Source of the DNA: JAVVHH01 sp964613945 | Lineage (GTDB): Bacteria > Pseudomonadota > Alphaproteobacteria > Acetobacterales > Acetobacteraceae | Assembly (NCBI GenBank): GCA_964613945.1 | Contig: CAZTJC010000008.1 | Coordinates: 69,040-133,039, forward strand | DNA: 64,000 bases | Direction: 5' to 3' | Part shown: positions 27,798 to 36,382 of the stretch, piece after piece | Layout: each line of letters opens with the position of its first letter | Numbering within the stretch: position 1 is the stretch's first letter | Program-made: the position numbers and the translations under genes | The notes under the pieces: model-generated | Told to the model about the DNA's origin: nothing | Databases searched by the model: none | What the model saw: only the letters and a program-made list of their open reading frames with translations

Positions 27798-29402
27798 GTG
27801 TCATCTCAAATCGTCACGGACGCCGCCGCTACTCGTACGGCGCTTTTGGGCATAACAACACCGATCAGCGACATCACGATTCCCGATCAGGGAGACCAAG
27901 CCGTGATCGCCATCGTCAACACGCGCCTGGGTGCCGTATCGGCAGATACAGCGCCAGGCGCCGTCGTTCGGGGCAGCGGCTCGCATTTTCTGTCGGTCAG
28001 CGGCACCTCGACCCAAGTCGCAGCCAAGCTTTCAACCCTCGCCTATACCAGCGAGACAGCCGGCCTGGATCAACTGTCCATCGTCTTGCTCGCCCCTGGT
28101 GTCGCCGCAATGACGATCGTGCAGACGTCGCTCGCCGTTCTGCCGCTGGCTGGCATACCCCCAACCGCGAGCAAACAGATCTATTTCGATAGCGGTACTT
28201 TGACGTTGGAATCGCGCGTGCTGAATGGCCCCGATCTGCTGGTCAGGGAACCGGCCGGTAGCCTGAACGCGGCAACGGTCATCTTGGCCAACAGCACGGT
28301 TGGAGCCCAAAGCCATCTGACGATCCGCAACGACGGCGCTACCGCAGGCGTGATGCCGCGGCTTGCGATTGCGGGCCGGGTCGAACTCGCCGGGTCAAGC
28401 AGCCTGGCCGGCAACGGAGTTGCGGTTTCGCTGGCCATCGGTGCGACGTTGTTCAACGAGGGATCGATGGCCATCGACGCTCATGCGACCCGTTTCACCG
28501 GCGGTGGCACCCTCGTCAACGACGGGCTGATTCGTATCTCAGGAGACGACATCGCCGGTGCCCCCATCCAGATCGCCACGGCACTCGCTGGCTTCGGCAC
28601 CGTTGCGCTAACCGCCGGGGCATCGCTGGTGCTCGGGGCCAGCGTCGGCGCCGGCGAAACTATCCACTTCGACAACGGAGCCAACACGCTCCGTCTTACC
28701 CACGTCAACCTTTTCGCGGGCGCGATTACCGGGCTCTCCCTCAACGATACGCTCGTGCTTGATGGTATCGCTGCCTCCGATGCGCTCTACTCACAAGGGG
28801 CTGATGCGGGCGATGGCGTCCTGACGCTGCGCAACGGGGCATTCACCGTCGCGAAAATCCACATCGGCGCACCGGAAGCTGGAACGGCGTTCCGGCTCGG
28901 CACCGACGCCGCTGGCAACATTACGATCTCGCTGATGCTCGTCGATCCCGGCACCGTGGACGTCTTTCGTTTCTTCGATGCCGCACACGGCACTCAACTG
29001 CTCACGCAGAACGCCGTCGAGCGTGACACCATCCTGACCACCCGGCCGGACCTGCATTACGAGGGCGTCGGGTTCCACGCCGTCGACCCGGCGCATGCCT
29101 CGCCGGGTGCCGTCGACGTTTATCGCTTCTTCGACACCAATAATGGCACGCATTTTATGACATCGAGCGTCTCAGAGCGGGATAGCGTGTTGGCAGGCCG
29201 ACCGGATCTGTTGTTCGAGCCGAACAGCACCATGATCGAGCACGTGACCGCCCAGACCGGCGACTCCGCCGTCTATCGCTTCTTCAACAACACCAGCGGT
29301 GCTCACTTCTATACGGCCGACGCAGGCGAGCGAGCTTCGATCCTGTCGACGCGGCCGGATATGAGCTTTGAGGGAATCGCGTTCTACGCGCCTGCGGCGT
29401 AG
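27798..29402 (+). CDS. DUF5648-repeat surface-type protein
   Basis: 534 aa, GTG start with GGAG eight bases upstream. No classical signal peptide is visible. Residues about 20-110 look like an Ig/cadherin-like segment. About 110-370 is a Gly/Ala/Thr/Ser-rich, probably beta-helical stretch like autotransporter passengers. The C-terminus carries three repeats of about 45 residues starting near 386, 437 and 490 (VDVFRFFD, VDVYRFFD, AVYRFFN, each followed by G-T/A-H/Q-x-x-T and ERxxIL-RPD), matching DUF5648. Such proteins are usually secreted or surface-bound; the role is unknown. A type I-like C-terminal secretion signal is possible but not shown. Confidence 0.8.
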   Translation: MSSQIVTDAAATRTALLGITTPISDITIPDQGDQAVIAIVNTRLGAVSADTAPGAVVRGSGSHFLSVSGTSTQVAAKLSTLAYTSETAGLDQLSIVLLAPGVAAMTIVQTSLAVLPLAGIPPTASKQIYFDSGTLTLESRVLNGPDLLVREPAGSLNAATVILANSTVGAQSHLTIRNDGATAGVMPRLAIAGRVELAGSSSLAGNGVAVSLAIGATLFNEGSMAIDAHATRFTGGGTLVNDGLIRISGDDIAGAPIQIATALAGFGTVALTAGASLVLGASVGAGETIHFDNGANTLRLTHVNLFAGAITGLSLNDTLVLDGIAASDALYSQGADAGDGVLTLRNGAFTVAKIHIGAPEAGTAFRLGTDAAGNITISLMLVDPGTVDVFRFFDAAHGTQLLTQNAVERDTILTTRPDLHYEGVGFHAVDPAHASPGAVDVYRFFDTNNGTHFMTSSVSERDSVLAGRPDLLFEPNSTMIEHVTAQTGDSAVYRFFNNTSGAHFYTADAGERASILSTRPDMSFEGIAFYAPAA

Positions 29403-29421
29403 GTCGCGTCGAAAGCAGTCC

Positions 29422-29514
29422 TGGCGGAGGGGATGAGATTCGAACTCACGATACGGCTTGACGCCGTATGGCGGTTTAGCAAACCGCTGCCTTCAGCCAC
29501 TCGGCCACCCCTCC
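29422..29514 (-). tRNA. tRNA-Ser (anticodon GCT)
   Basis: Minus-strand class II tRNA with a long variable arm: acceptor GGAGGGG/CCCCTCC, anticodon stem GCGGT/ACCGC with loop TTGCTAA (anticodon GCT, reading AGC and AGU), a variable arm with TACGGC/GCCGTA pairing, T-loop TTCGAAT, discriminator G, encoded CCA (included). It lies downstream of the GST gene on the same strand and 19 bases from the convergent DUF5648 gene. Confidence 0.97.
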
Positions 29515-29563
29515 GCCGGGATTGCAACAGCACAGCGTTTGCCATCCCCTTCTACGTGTCTGC

Positions 29564-30184
29564 CTAGCCGAGCGCAACCTCGAAGCCGCGCTTCGTGCCC
29601 GGACGTGTCATCATGGCATCGTACCAGCGTTTCACGTTGGGGAACTCGGTCAGATCGATCTGGTGCCGTTGATGACGCCAGGCCCAGCCGACGCAGGCGA
29701 AATCGGCGATTGAGACATCGCCGGCGACGAACTCGACGATCGCCAACCGCCGGTCGAGCACACCGTAGAGCCGCCGCGTCTCCTTCAGGAAGCGTTGCAG
29801 CCCATAGCTGCGATCCGCCTCGTTGACGGTCAGGAAGTGATGCACCTGCCCGAGCATCGGCCCGAAGCCGCCCATCTGCCACATCAGCCACTCCGTCACC
29901 GCGACCCGGCCGCGTGGGTCGGTGGGCATGAACTGGCCCGCCTTCTCGGCGAGGTAGAGCAAGATGGCGCCGGATTCGAACACGGATATCGGGGTGCCGC
30001 CGGGTCCCTCGTCGTCGACGATGGCGGGGATGCGGTTATTCGGGCTGATCTCAAGAAAAGCCGGTTCGAACTGCTGATCCTTGGAGATGTCGACGGACTT
30101 GACCTTGTAGGCCAGCCCCATCTCTTCCAGCGCGACGCTGATCTTGCGGCCGTTCGGCGTGTTCCACGTATGAAGGGTGATCAT
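29564..30184 (-). CDS. glutathione S-transferase family protein
   Basis: 206 aa thioredoxin-fold GST. The N-terminal domain has TWNTPNGRKISVALEEMGL and the cis-Pro region NNRIPAIVD, followed by the GSH-binding FESGAILLYLAEK; the C-terminal helical domain ends with VSIADFACVGWAWRH and FPNVKRWYDAMMTRPG. The TWNTPNGRKI start is typical of the YghU/YfcG (Nu) group. The ATG at 30184 overlaps the stop of the upstream DoxX-like gene (ATGA), so longer in-frame starts are rejected. Probably a GSH-dependent disulfide reductase or detoxifier. Confidence 0.88.
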   Translation of the reverse strand: MITLHTWNTPNGRKISVALEEMGLAYKVKSVDISKDQQFEPAFLEISPNNRIPAIVDDEGPGGTPISVFESGAILLYLAEKAGQFMPTDPRGRVAVTEWLMWQMGGFGPMLGQVHHFLTVNEADRSYGLQRFLKETRRLYGVLDRRLAIVEFVAGDVSIADFACVGWAWRHQRHQIDLTEFPNVKRWYDAMMTRPGTKRGFEVALG

Positions 30185-30831
30185 CGAGCTACTCTCCGGG
30201 ATGAAGGCGATGGGCGTTCGATGCTGGGCTGCCACAGCGGCGCGAGCAATGCGTCCAGCCCGAGGCTGTGGCGGCCTCCGACCACGGCGGACATGGCCTG
30301 TGCCGCCGCCAGGAAAACGTATCCCCACGGCCACTCGTCCGGATGGTGATATAGTCCGATCCAGAGCCCGATCGCGTAGATCGCCCCGAGTGACGCCGCT
30401 GGACGGACGAACAGCCCGAGCAGCAGACTGATCGCCAACCCTAGCTCGGCCGCGAACACCAGCGGATCAACGATCATCATGTTGGGCAGCACCACCGCGC
30501 TGACCAGCCAGCCGAACCAGAGCCAGGCGGCGTTGTCGACCATCTGCTCGGCCCGATGCTGCAGGCCAGGGGCGACTGGAAACGGCAGCTTCCACAGCAT
30601 GGCCTGAAACCACATGATCCCGACCAGCGCCCGGATCAGCCAGGCCCAGAACGGTCCCGACGCTGGTTCTCCACCCTGTCGCCGCCAGGCGGCCAGGGCG
30701 ATGACGCAACTCGCGACGACCAGGAACGCGAACAAGCCGACGAACAGCCAGCGCAGGTCACCCAAGGCCACCTGATCCGGCTGCGCGCCCACGAGGAAAT
30801 CCCAGGCATCGTTGAGCGGATCGGTCTTCAT
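30181..30831 (-). CDS. DoxX/DoxD-like membrane protein
   Basis: 216 aa inner-membrane protein with about five hydrophobic segments. The core RALVGIMWFQAMLWKLPFPV and FAAELGLAISLLLGLFVRPAASLGAIYAIGLWIGLYHHP resembles the DoxX/TQO small-subunit (DoxD) family, whose members sit in quinone-linked redox or thiosulfate oxidation complexes or are of unknown function. It is translationally coupled to the GST (ATGA), which suggests a thiol or redox role (inference). No DoxA partner is visible. Confidence 0.72.
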   Translation of the reverse strand: MKTDPLNDAWDFLVGAQPDQVALGDLRWLFVGLFAFLVVASCVIALAAWRRQGGEPASGPFWAWLIRALVGIMWFQAMLWKLPFPVAPGLQHRAEQMVDNAAWLWFGWLVSAVVLPNMMIVDPLVFAAELGLAISLLLGLFVRPAASLGAIYAIGLWIGLYHHPDEWPWGYVFLAAAQAMSAVVGGRHSLGLDALLAPLWQPSIERPSPSSRRVAR

Positions 30832-30903
30832 GGCCTCGTCATCGCGTCATCTCGCCGAAGTCATGTTGATCGGATGTGCCGGTGGTGGCCGGCATGTCGG
30901 TCG

Positions 30904-32355
30904 TCACCCCAGCTTGGATTTCAGCACGTCGTTGACCAGCGCCGGGTTCCCCTTGCCGGCCATGGCCTTCATGACCTGGCCGACGAAGAAGCCGAACAGC
31001 TTCTCCTTGCCACCCTTGTACTCGGCGAGCTTGTCCGGATTGGCGTCGAGCACCTTCTGCACCGCCTCGTCGATGGCGCCGGTGTCGGTCACTTGGCGCA
31101 GACCCTTGGCCTCCACGATTACCGCCGGGCTCTCGCCGGTCTCCACCATCGCCTCGAACACTTCCTTGGCGATACGGCCGTTGATGGTCTTGTCGGTCAG
31201 CAGGTCGACCAACTCGCCGAGGGCTGCGGCCGAAACCGGGCTGTTCTGGATCGTGGTGCCGGTGCGGTTCAGGGCGGCGAAGAAGTCGCCCGTCATCCAG
31301 TTCGCCGCCAGCCTGGCGTCACGCCCCTTGGCGACGGTCTCGTAGAACGCCGCCGTCTCCTTCTCGGCTACCAGCACGCCGGCGTCGTAGACCGGCAGGC
31401 CATACTCGCTGACGAACCGAGCCCGCTTGGCATCCGGCAGCTCCGGCAGATCGCGCTTGAGTTCCTCGACCCAGGTCTCGTCCAGCACCAGCGGCAATAG
31501 ATCCGGGTCTGGGAAGTAGCGATAATCATGCGCATCTTCCTTGGACCGCATCGACCGGGTCTCGCCGCGCGACGGGTCGAACAACCGCGTCTCCTGCTCG
31601 ACCGTGCCGCCGCCCTCCCAGATGCCGACCTGCCGCGTCGCCTCCGCCTCGATCGCCTGCATCACAAAGCGGATCGAGTTGACGTTCTTAATCTCGCAAC
31701 GGGTGCGGAACGGCTCGCCGTGCTTGCGGACCGAGACGTTGACGTCGGCGCGCATGGAGCCCTCCTCCATGTTGCCGTCGCAGGTGCCGAGATAGCGCAG
31801 GATGGTGCGCATCTTGCGCAGGTAGGCGCCGGCCTCCTCAGGGCTGCGCATGTCGGGCTCGCTGACGATCTCCATCAGCGCGACGCCGGAGCGGTTGAGG
31901 TCGATGAAGCTCTTGGTCGCATGCTGGTCGTGCAGCGACTTGCCGGCGTCCTGCTCGAGGTGCAGCCGGGTCACGCCGATGCGCTTGCTCGACCCATCGG
32001 CCAGCTCGACCTCGACCACGCCGGCACCGACGATCGGATGCGCGAACTGGCTGATCTGATAGCCGGCCGGCAGGTCGGCATAGAAGTAGTTCTTGCGGTC
32101 GAAGCGGCTGACCAGGTTGATCTGCGCCTCCAGCCCCAGCCCGGTGCGTACGGCTTGCGCCACGCACTCGCGGTTCAGCACCGGCAGCATGCCAGGGAAC
32201 GCTGCGTCGACGAAGCTGACCTGGCTGTTCGGGTCCGCCCCGAACGCCGTGGCCGCACCGCTGAACAGCTTGGACTGGCTGATCACCTGAGCATGGACCT
32301 CGAGGCCCACGACGATCTCCCACGTGCCGGTGGCACCTTCGATCACATAGCTCAT
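30904..32355 (-). CDS. gatB: Asp-tRNA(Asn)/Glu-tRNA(Gln) amidotransferase subunit B
   Basis: 483 aa tRNA-binding and kinase-like subunit of GatCAB, which amidates mischarged Glu-tRNA(Gln) and/or Asp-tRNA(Asn). Clear marks are WEIVVGLEVHAQ, YFYADLPAGYQISQ, the LEQDAGKSLH segment, DLNRSGVALMEIVSEPDMRSPEEA and a C-terminal YqeY-like tail ending in GQVMKAMAGKGNP. Its ATG overlaps the gatA stop by 4 bases. Alphaproteobacteria commonly use this indirect route for Gln-tRNA and sometimes Asn-tRNA. Confidence 0.97.
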   Translation of the reverse strand: MSYVIEGATGTWEIVVGLEVHAQVISQSKLFSGAATAFGADPNSQVSFVDAAFPGMLPVLNRECVAQAVRTGLGLEAQINLVSRFDRKNYFYADLPAGYQISQFAHPIVGAGVVEVELADGSSKRIGVTRLHLEQDAGKSLHDQHATKSFIDLNRSGVALMEIVSEPDMRSPEEAGAYLRKMRTILRYLGTCDGNMEEGSMRADVNVSVRKHGEPFRTRCEIKNVNSIRFVMQAIEAEATRQVGIWEGGGTVEQETRLFDPSRGETRSMRSKEDAHDYRYFPDPDLLPLVLDETWVEELKRDLPELPDAKRARFVSEYGLPVYDAGVLVAEKETAAFYETVAKGRDARLAANWMTGDFFAALNRTGTTIQNSPVSAAALGELVDLLTDKTINGRIAKEVFEAMVETGESPAVIVEAKGLRQVTDTGAIDEAVQKVLDANPDKLAEYKGGKEKLFGFFVGQVMKAMAGKGNPALVNDVLKSKLG

Positions 32356-33830
32356 GCGTCAACTCCTGCGCGGATCGGGGGCAGCGTCTCGAACCCGGCG
32401 GCCTGCTCGATCGCTGCGGCCACCGCGAAACCGGTCGCCTCGTCGAACGGCCGCGTCAGCACCTGCAGCCCCAGCGGCAACCCGGCCTTGTCCAGCCCAG
32501 CCGGCACCGAGATGCCGGGGATACCCGCCATGTTGGCCGGCACGGTGAACACGTCGTTGAGATACATCTTCACCGGGTCGTCCATGTTGGCGCCCTGCGC
32601 GAACGCCGCCGAGGGCGCCGTCGGCGTCAGCAATGCGTCGCAGGTGCGGAATGCGTCGGTGAAGTCGCGCAGGATCAGCGCCCGCAGCTTCTGCGCCCGC
32701 AGATAATAAGCGTCGTAATAACCGGCCGACAGCACGTAGGTGCCGATCATGATGCGCCGCCGCACCTCCGGCCCGAACCCGGCGGCCCGCGTACGCTCGT
32801 AGAGGTCATTGAGATCGACGCCTTCCTGGCGCTCGCCGAAGCGGACGCCGTCATAGCGCGCCAGGTTGGACGACGCTTCGGCGGGAGCGACGATGTAGTA
32901 GGAGGCCAGCCCGTATTTCGTATGCGGCAGCGACACGTCGATCGTCTCCGCCCCGGCGTCGCGCAACCACGCCAGCCCCTGCTGCCATAGCGCCTCGATC
33001 TCGGGCGGCATGTCGTCGGAGCGGTACTCGCGCGGCACGCCGATCCGCAGCCCGCGCACGCCCTTGCGGCAGGCGGCGGCGAAGTCCGGCACCGCCTGAT
33101 CAGCCGAGGTGCTGTCCTTCGGGTCGAAGCCGGCCATGCTGCCGAGCAGCACCGCCGCATCTTCCACCGTGCGGGCGAACGGCCCGGGATGATCGAGCGA
33201 CGAGGCGAACGCCACCACGCCCCAGCGCGAGCAGCGGCCATAGGTCGGCTTGGCGCCGACGATGCCAGTGAACGAGGCGGGCTGGCGGATCGAGCCGCCA
33301 GTATCCGTGCCGGTGGCGCCGACGCACAACCGCGCCGACACTGCCGCTGCCGAGCCGCCGGACGAGCCGCCCGGGACCAACGCGTGGCCCTCGGTCGACC
33401 ACGGGTTGGTCACCGGCCCGAATGCCGAAGTCATGTTCGAGGAGCCCATGGCGAACTCGTCGAGGTTGGTCTTGCCGACGAACACCGCGCCGTCCCGCCT
33501 CAGGTTGGCCGTGACCGTGCTCTCGTATGGCGGCACGAACGGCTCCAGGATCTTGCTGCCCGCCGTGGTGCGCACGCCCGGGGTGCAGAACAAATCCTTG
33601 ATCGCCAACGGCAGGCCGAGCAAGGCACCGTCCGCCCCGCCCTGCCGCGCCGCGTCCGCCGCCTTCGCCTCGTCGCGCGCCTGCTCGGCGGTCACGGTGA
33701 TGAAGGCGTTCAGCTGCGGGTTGAGGGCCTCGATCGCCGCAAGATGCACATCGACCAGCTCCACGCTGGTGAAGTCACCCCGGCGCAGCCCGTCTCGGGC
33801 GGCGACGAGTGGGAGATCAGTGAGGCTCAT
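32352..33830 (-). CDS. gatA: Asp-tRNA(Asn)/Glu-tRNA(Gln) amidotransferase subunit A
   Basis: 492 aa amidase-signature subunit that releases ammonia from glutamine. The catalytic Ser-cis-Ser-Lys set is seen in LPLAIKDLFCTPG (Lys), PGGSSGGSAAAVSARL and GTDTGGSIRQPASFTG (the two Ser). The middle gene of gatCAB, with ATGA overlaps to gatC and gatB. Confidence 0.97.
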   Translation of the reverse strand: MSLTDLPLVAARDGLRRGDFTSVELVDVHLAAIEALNPQLNAFITVTAEQARDEAKAADAARQGGADGALLGLPLAIKDLFCTPGVRTTAGSKILEPFVPPYESTVTANLRRDGAVFVGKTNLDEFAMGSSNMTSAFGPVTNPWSTEGHALVPGGSSGGSAAAVSARLCVGATGTDTGGSIRQPASFTGIVGAKPTYGRCSRWGVVAFASSLDHPGPFARTVEDAAVLLGSMAGFDPKDSTSADQAVPDFAAACRKGVRGLRIGVPREYRSDDMPPEIEALWQQGLAWLRDAGAETIDVSLPHTKYGLASYYIVAPAEASSNLARYDGVRFGERQEGVDLNDLYERTRAAGFGPEVRRRIMIGTYVLSAGYYDAYYLRAQKLRALILRDFTDAFRTCDALLTPTAPSAAFAQGANMDDPVKMYLNDVFTVPANMAGIPGISVPAGLDKAGLPLGLQVLTRPFDEATGFAVAAAIEQAAGFETLPPIRAGVDA

Positions 33831-34114
33831 TCGACCACCTTGGGAACCGAGTAGAACACGCCCGCGCGCTCCGGCGCATTGGCCAACACCGCCTCCTGGA
33901 TGCCCCCATCGGTGATGACGTCGTCGCGCAGCCGCTGCGCCAGGCTCGCTGCGCCGGTGAGCGGCTCGATGCCGGTGACGTCGACTTCGTTGAGCTGCTC
34001 GATCCAGCCCATGATGCCGTTCAGCTCGGACTGCACGCGCGGCACGTCGGCCTCCTCGAGATGCAGGCGGGCGAGTTTGGCAATACGGCGAACCGTCGCG
34101 GGATCGAGCGACAT
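33827..34114 (-). CDS. gatC: Asp-tRNA(Asn)/Glu-tRNA(Gln) amidotransferase subunit C
   Basis: 95 aa belt subunit that stabilises GatA-GatB. MSLDPATVRRIAKLARLHL and the central LNGIMGWIEQLNEVDVTGIEPL match GatC, and the C-terminal GVFYSVPKVVE is typical. The ATG at 34114 is used; an in-frame extension to 34213 would overlap the divergent ruvX. First gene of gatCAB. Confidence 0.95.
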   Translation of the reverse strand: MSLDPATVRRIAKLARLHLEEADVPRVQSELNGIMGWIEQLNEVDVTGIEPLTGAASLAQRLRDDVITDGGIQEAVLANAPERAGVFYSVPKVVE

Positions 34115-34162
34115 AGGGGAACCTTTAGGTGATGAGGCGGAGCCTATGTGATACCGGCCGCC

Positions 34163-34627
34163 ATGGCGTTGTTCAACATGGCAGACCTCCGGGCGCAACT
34201 CGGGCGCGAACAACGGGTGCTCGGGCTCGATCCCGGCAGCAAGACGATCGGCGTCGCGCTCTCCGATGTCGGCCTGATGATCGCCACCCCCTATGGCCTG
34301 CTCAGGCGCGGCAAGCTCACCGCCAACGCCGCCGAGATTGCCGCCATCGCGCGCAAGCAGGGCGCGGCCGGGCTGGTGGTCGGCTGGCCGCTGTCGATGG
34401 ACGGCACCGTCGGCCCGGCGGCGCAGGCGGCGCGGGATTGGGCGCTGGCGCTGTCCGACATGGCCGGGTTGCCGGCGGCGCTGTGGGACGAGCGCTTGTC
34501 GTCCTCAGCCGTCAACCGCTTCCTAATCGACGAGCTGGACCTCAGCCGCGGCAAGCGCGCCAAGATCGTCGACGGCATGGCCGCCGCCTATACGTTGCAG
34601 GCAGCTCTCGATTCGAGTGCACCCTAG
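34163..34627 (+). CDS. ruvX: putative pre-16S rRNA nuclease / RuvX (YqgF family)
   Basis: RNase H-fold protein needed for 16S rRNA 5' maturation and linked to Holliday junction processing. Motifs GLDPGSKTIGVALSD, LVVGWPLSMDGT, WDERLSSS and the final acidic KIVDGMAAAYTLQ are all present. The start is uncertain: an ATG at 34163 is given (154 aa), with a GTG at 34148 and an ATG at 34178 also in frame and no clear ribosome binding site. Divergent from gatC with about 48 bases between. Confidence 0.92.
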   Translation: MALFNMADLRAQLGREQRVLGLDPGSKTIGVALSDVGLMIATPYGLLRRGKLTANAAEIAAIARKQGAAGLVVGWPLSMDGTVGPAAQAARDWALALSDMAGLPAALWDERLSSSAVNRFLIDELDLSRGKRAKIVDGMAAAYTLQAALDSSAP

Positions 34628-34651
34628 CGGTCACCACCGCGTTACCGCCGC

Positions 34652-35542
34652 ATGAGTGGACTTCTAGCGCTTTTGGACGACGTGGCCGCGCTGGCCAAAG
34701 TCGCCGCCGCCTCCTTGGACGACGTCACAGCACAGTCATTGAAGGCCGGCACCAAGGCGGCCGGCGTGGTGATCGACGATGCGGCCGTGACGCCGGCCTA
34801 TGTCAGCGGCTTCGCGGCCGAGCGGGAGCTGTCGATCGTCGGCCGCATCGCGCTGGGCTCGCTGAAGAACAAGCTGCTGTTCCTGCTGCCGATCGCGCTG
34901 CTGCTCGGCGCCTTCGCGCCCTGGGCCATCACGCCGCTGCTCATGCTGGGCGGCGCCTATCTTTGTTACGAGGCGGCGGAAAAGATCCTGCACGCGATCC
35001 GCCCGGCCACCGACCACGGTGACGCCGCGCCCGTCAGCGAGGACAAACGCGTCAGCGGCGCGATCAAGACCGACTTCATCCTGTCGGCCGAAATCATGGC
35101 CATCACCCTGGAAAGCGTCGCTGGGTCGTCGACCTGGACCCAGGCGATCGTGCTCGGCGGCGTCGGGGCCGTGCTGACGATTTTGGTTTATGGGGCCGTG
35201 GCGCTGATCGTCAAAGCCGATGATATCGGGTTGGCGCTGACGCGTTACCGCGCCGGCATCGTGCGGACATTCGGGCGCGGGCTCGTCGTCGGCGTTCCCA
35301 TTCTGATGAAGATCCTCACGGTCGTCGGCACGGCTGCAATGGCCTGGGTGGGCGGCGGCATCATCCTGCACGGCGTCGAGAAGCTCGGCTGGCCGGCGCC
35401 GTATGAGATGCTGCACCATCTCGCTGTATCGACCGGACCCGGCGAATGGTTCGTCACCGCAGGCGTTTCGGGCATTCTCGGCGTCGCGATCGGGGCGTTG
35501 CTGATGCCGTTCGTTGCAGTCGTCACCCGACTGCGTGGCTGA
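34652..35542 (+). CDS. DUF808 family inner-membrane protein (YedI-like)
   Basis: 296 aa membrane protein matching the DUF808 family from its first residues (MSGLLALLDDVAALAKVAAASLDD) through the conserved KAAGVVIDDAAVTPAYV, ERELSIVGRIALGSLKNKLLFLLPIALLL and GAIKTDFILSAEIMAI segments. About six to seven hydrophobic segments. No function is established for the family. Its stop is directly followed by the stop of the convergent ycjF-like gene. Confidence 0.85.
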   Translation: MSGLLALLDDVAALAKVAAASLDDVTAQSLKAGTKAAGVVIDDAAVTPAYVSGFAAERELSIVGRIALGSLKNKLLFLLPIALLLGAFAPWAITPLLMLGGAYLCYEAAEKILHAIRPATDHGDAAPVSEDKRVSGAIKTDFILSAEIMAITLESVAGSSTWTQAIVLGGVGAVLTILVYGAVALIVKADDIGLALTRYRAGIVRTFGRGLVVGVPILMKILTVVGTAAMAWVGGGIILHGVEKLGWPAPYEMLHHLAVSTGPGEWFVTAGVSGILGVAIGALLMPFVAVVTRLRG

Positions 35543-36382
35543 TCAGGCGGGCGGCACCGGGTCACAGGCCGCGGCCGTCGCGCGCGCCAGCACGGTCATA
35601 CGCCGCGCCGCCACGCCGGCGCCTGCCAGGTCGCCCAACGCATGGGCCAGCAACGGGTTGGACAGCAGCGCGTGAGCGGCCGTGTTGCCGGCGAACTCCA
35701 CCGCGCCCACGACCGTCGCCGACAGGGCCGTCCGCCGCAGCAGCGAGATCGTTCCCAGCAAGCCTGGCCGCATCCCGTATAAAGCCGACACCTGTCGCAC
35801 CAGTCGAACACCCCGCCAGGTCACCAAGGCGACGTCCAAAGCCGGCGACGGCATCGCCGCGATCCCTGCCACGACCTGCACCGACGCCGTCCGACCTAGA
35901 GCATCGGCCGCCTCGCGCAAGCGCTTGCCGGGACCGGCACGCACCAGCGCCAGCGCCGCATCCGGATCGTTGATCTGTCGCAACGCTGGCAGCAGCGTTG
36001 GGTCGGTTTCCGCCGCCCAGCGCCGAGCCGCATCGGCGATCCGCCCGGCTTCCCCCGACTGAAAATCAGCCCGCAGATGATCGACATGGCCTAGCGCGAA
36101 CAACGCACGCAGTTCACGCCACAGTCCAGCGCCGACCAACCCGAATCCGGCCATGGTCACACCCAGCGTCACGCCACCCAGCACCACGGACCGGGCAAAC
36201 TGGTCGATGACGAAGTTCGCCGCCCCCAAGCCCGCGAAGCCGATCGCCAAGGTCGATACGCCGGCCAGCATGAGCATCGGTGTGGCGGTGCGCGGTGCCG
36301 GGTCGATCGCCAGGGTGATCGGCACCGGCTCCAGGCGCGGCGCGGCGCGCTCCTCCAGTTCGAAAAACGGCTCCGGGCTCAT
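35543..36382 (-). CDS. YcjF-like DUF697 membrane protein
   Basis: 279 aa protein with two hydrophobic segments near the N-terminus (about residues 37-85) followed by a helical cytoplasmic-type domain with LVRAGPGKRLREAADALG and the LYGMRPGLLGTISLLRRTALSATVV segment typical of YcjF/DUF697. In E. coli ycjX-ycjF belong to the phage-shock regulon; no psp genes are seen here. Its ATG overlaps the stop of the ycjX-like gene (ATGA), so the two are coupled. Confidence 0.82.
   Translation of the reverse strand: MSPEPFFELEERAAPRLEPVPITLAIDPAPRTATPMLMLAGVSTLAIGFAGLGAANFVIDQFARSVVLGGVTLGVTMAGFGLVGAGLWRELRALFALGHVDHLRADFQSGEAGRIADAARRWAAETDPTLLPALRQINDPDAALALVRAGPGKRLREAADALGRTASVQVVAGIAAMPSPALDVALVTWRGVRLVRQVSALYGMRPGLLGTISLLRRTALSATVVGAVEFAGNTAAHALLSNPLLAHALGDLAGAGVAARRMTVLARATAAACDPVPPA

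Noticed and set aside
29515..29563. Separate promoter for tRNA-Ser
   Set aside because: Hexamers found (TTGCGC, TAGAAG) match weakly and overlap the GST 3' end; the tRNA may be co-transcribed with the GST gene.
30556..32706. Two long plus-strand frames opposite DoxX/gatB/gatA
   Set aside because: They cross several well-supported minus-strand genes and encode low-complexity sequence.
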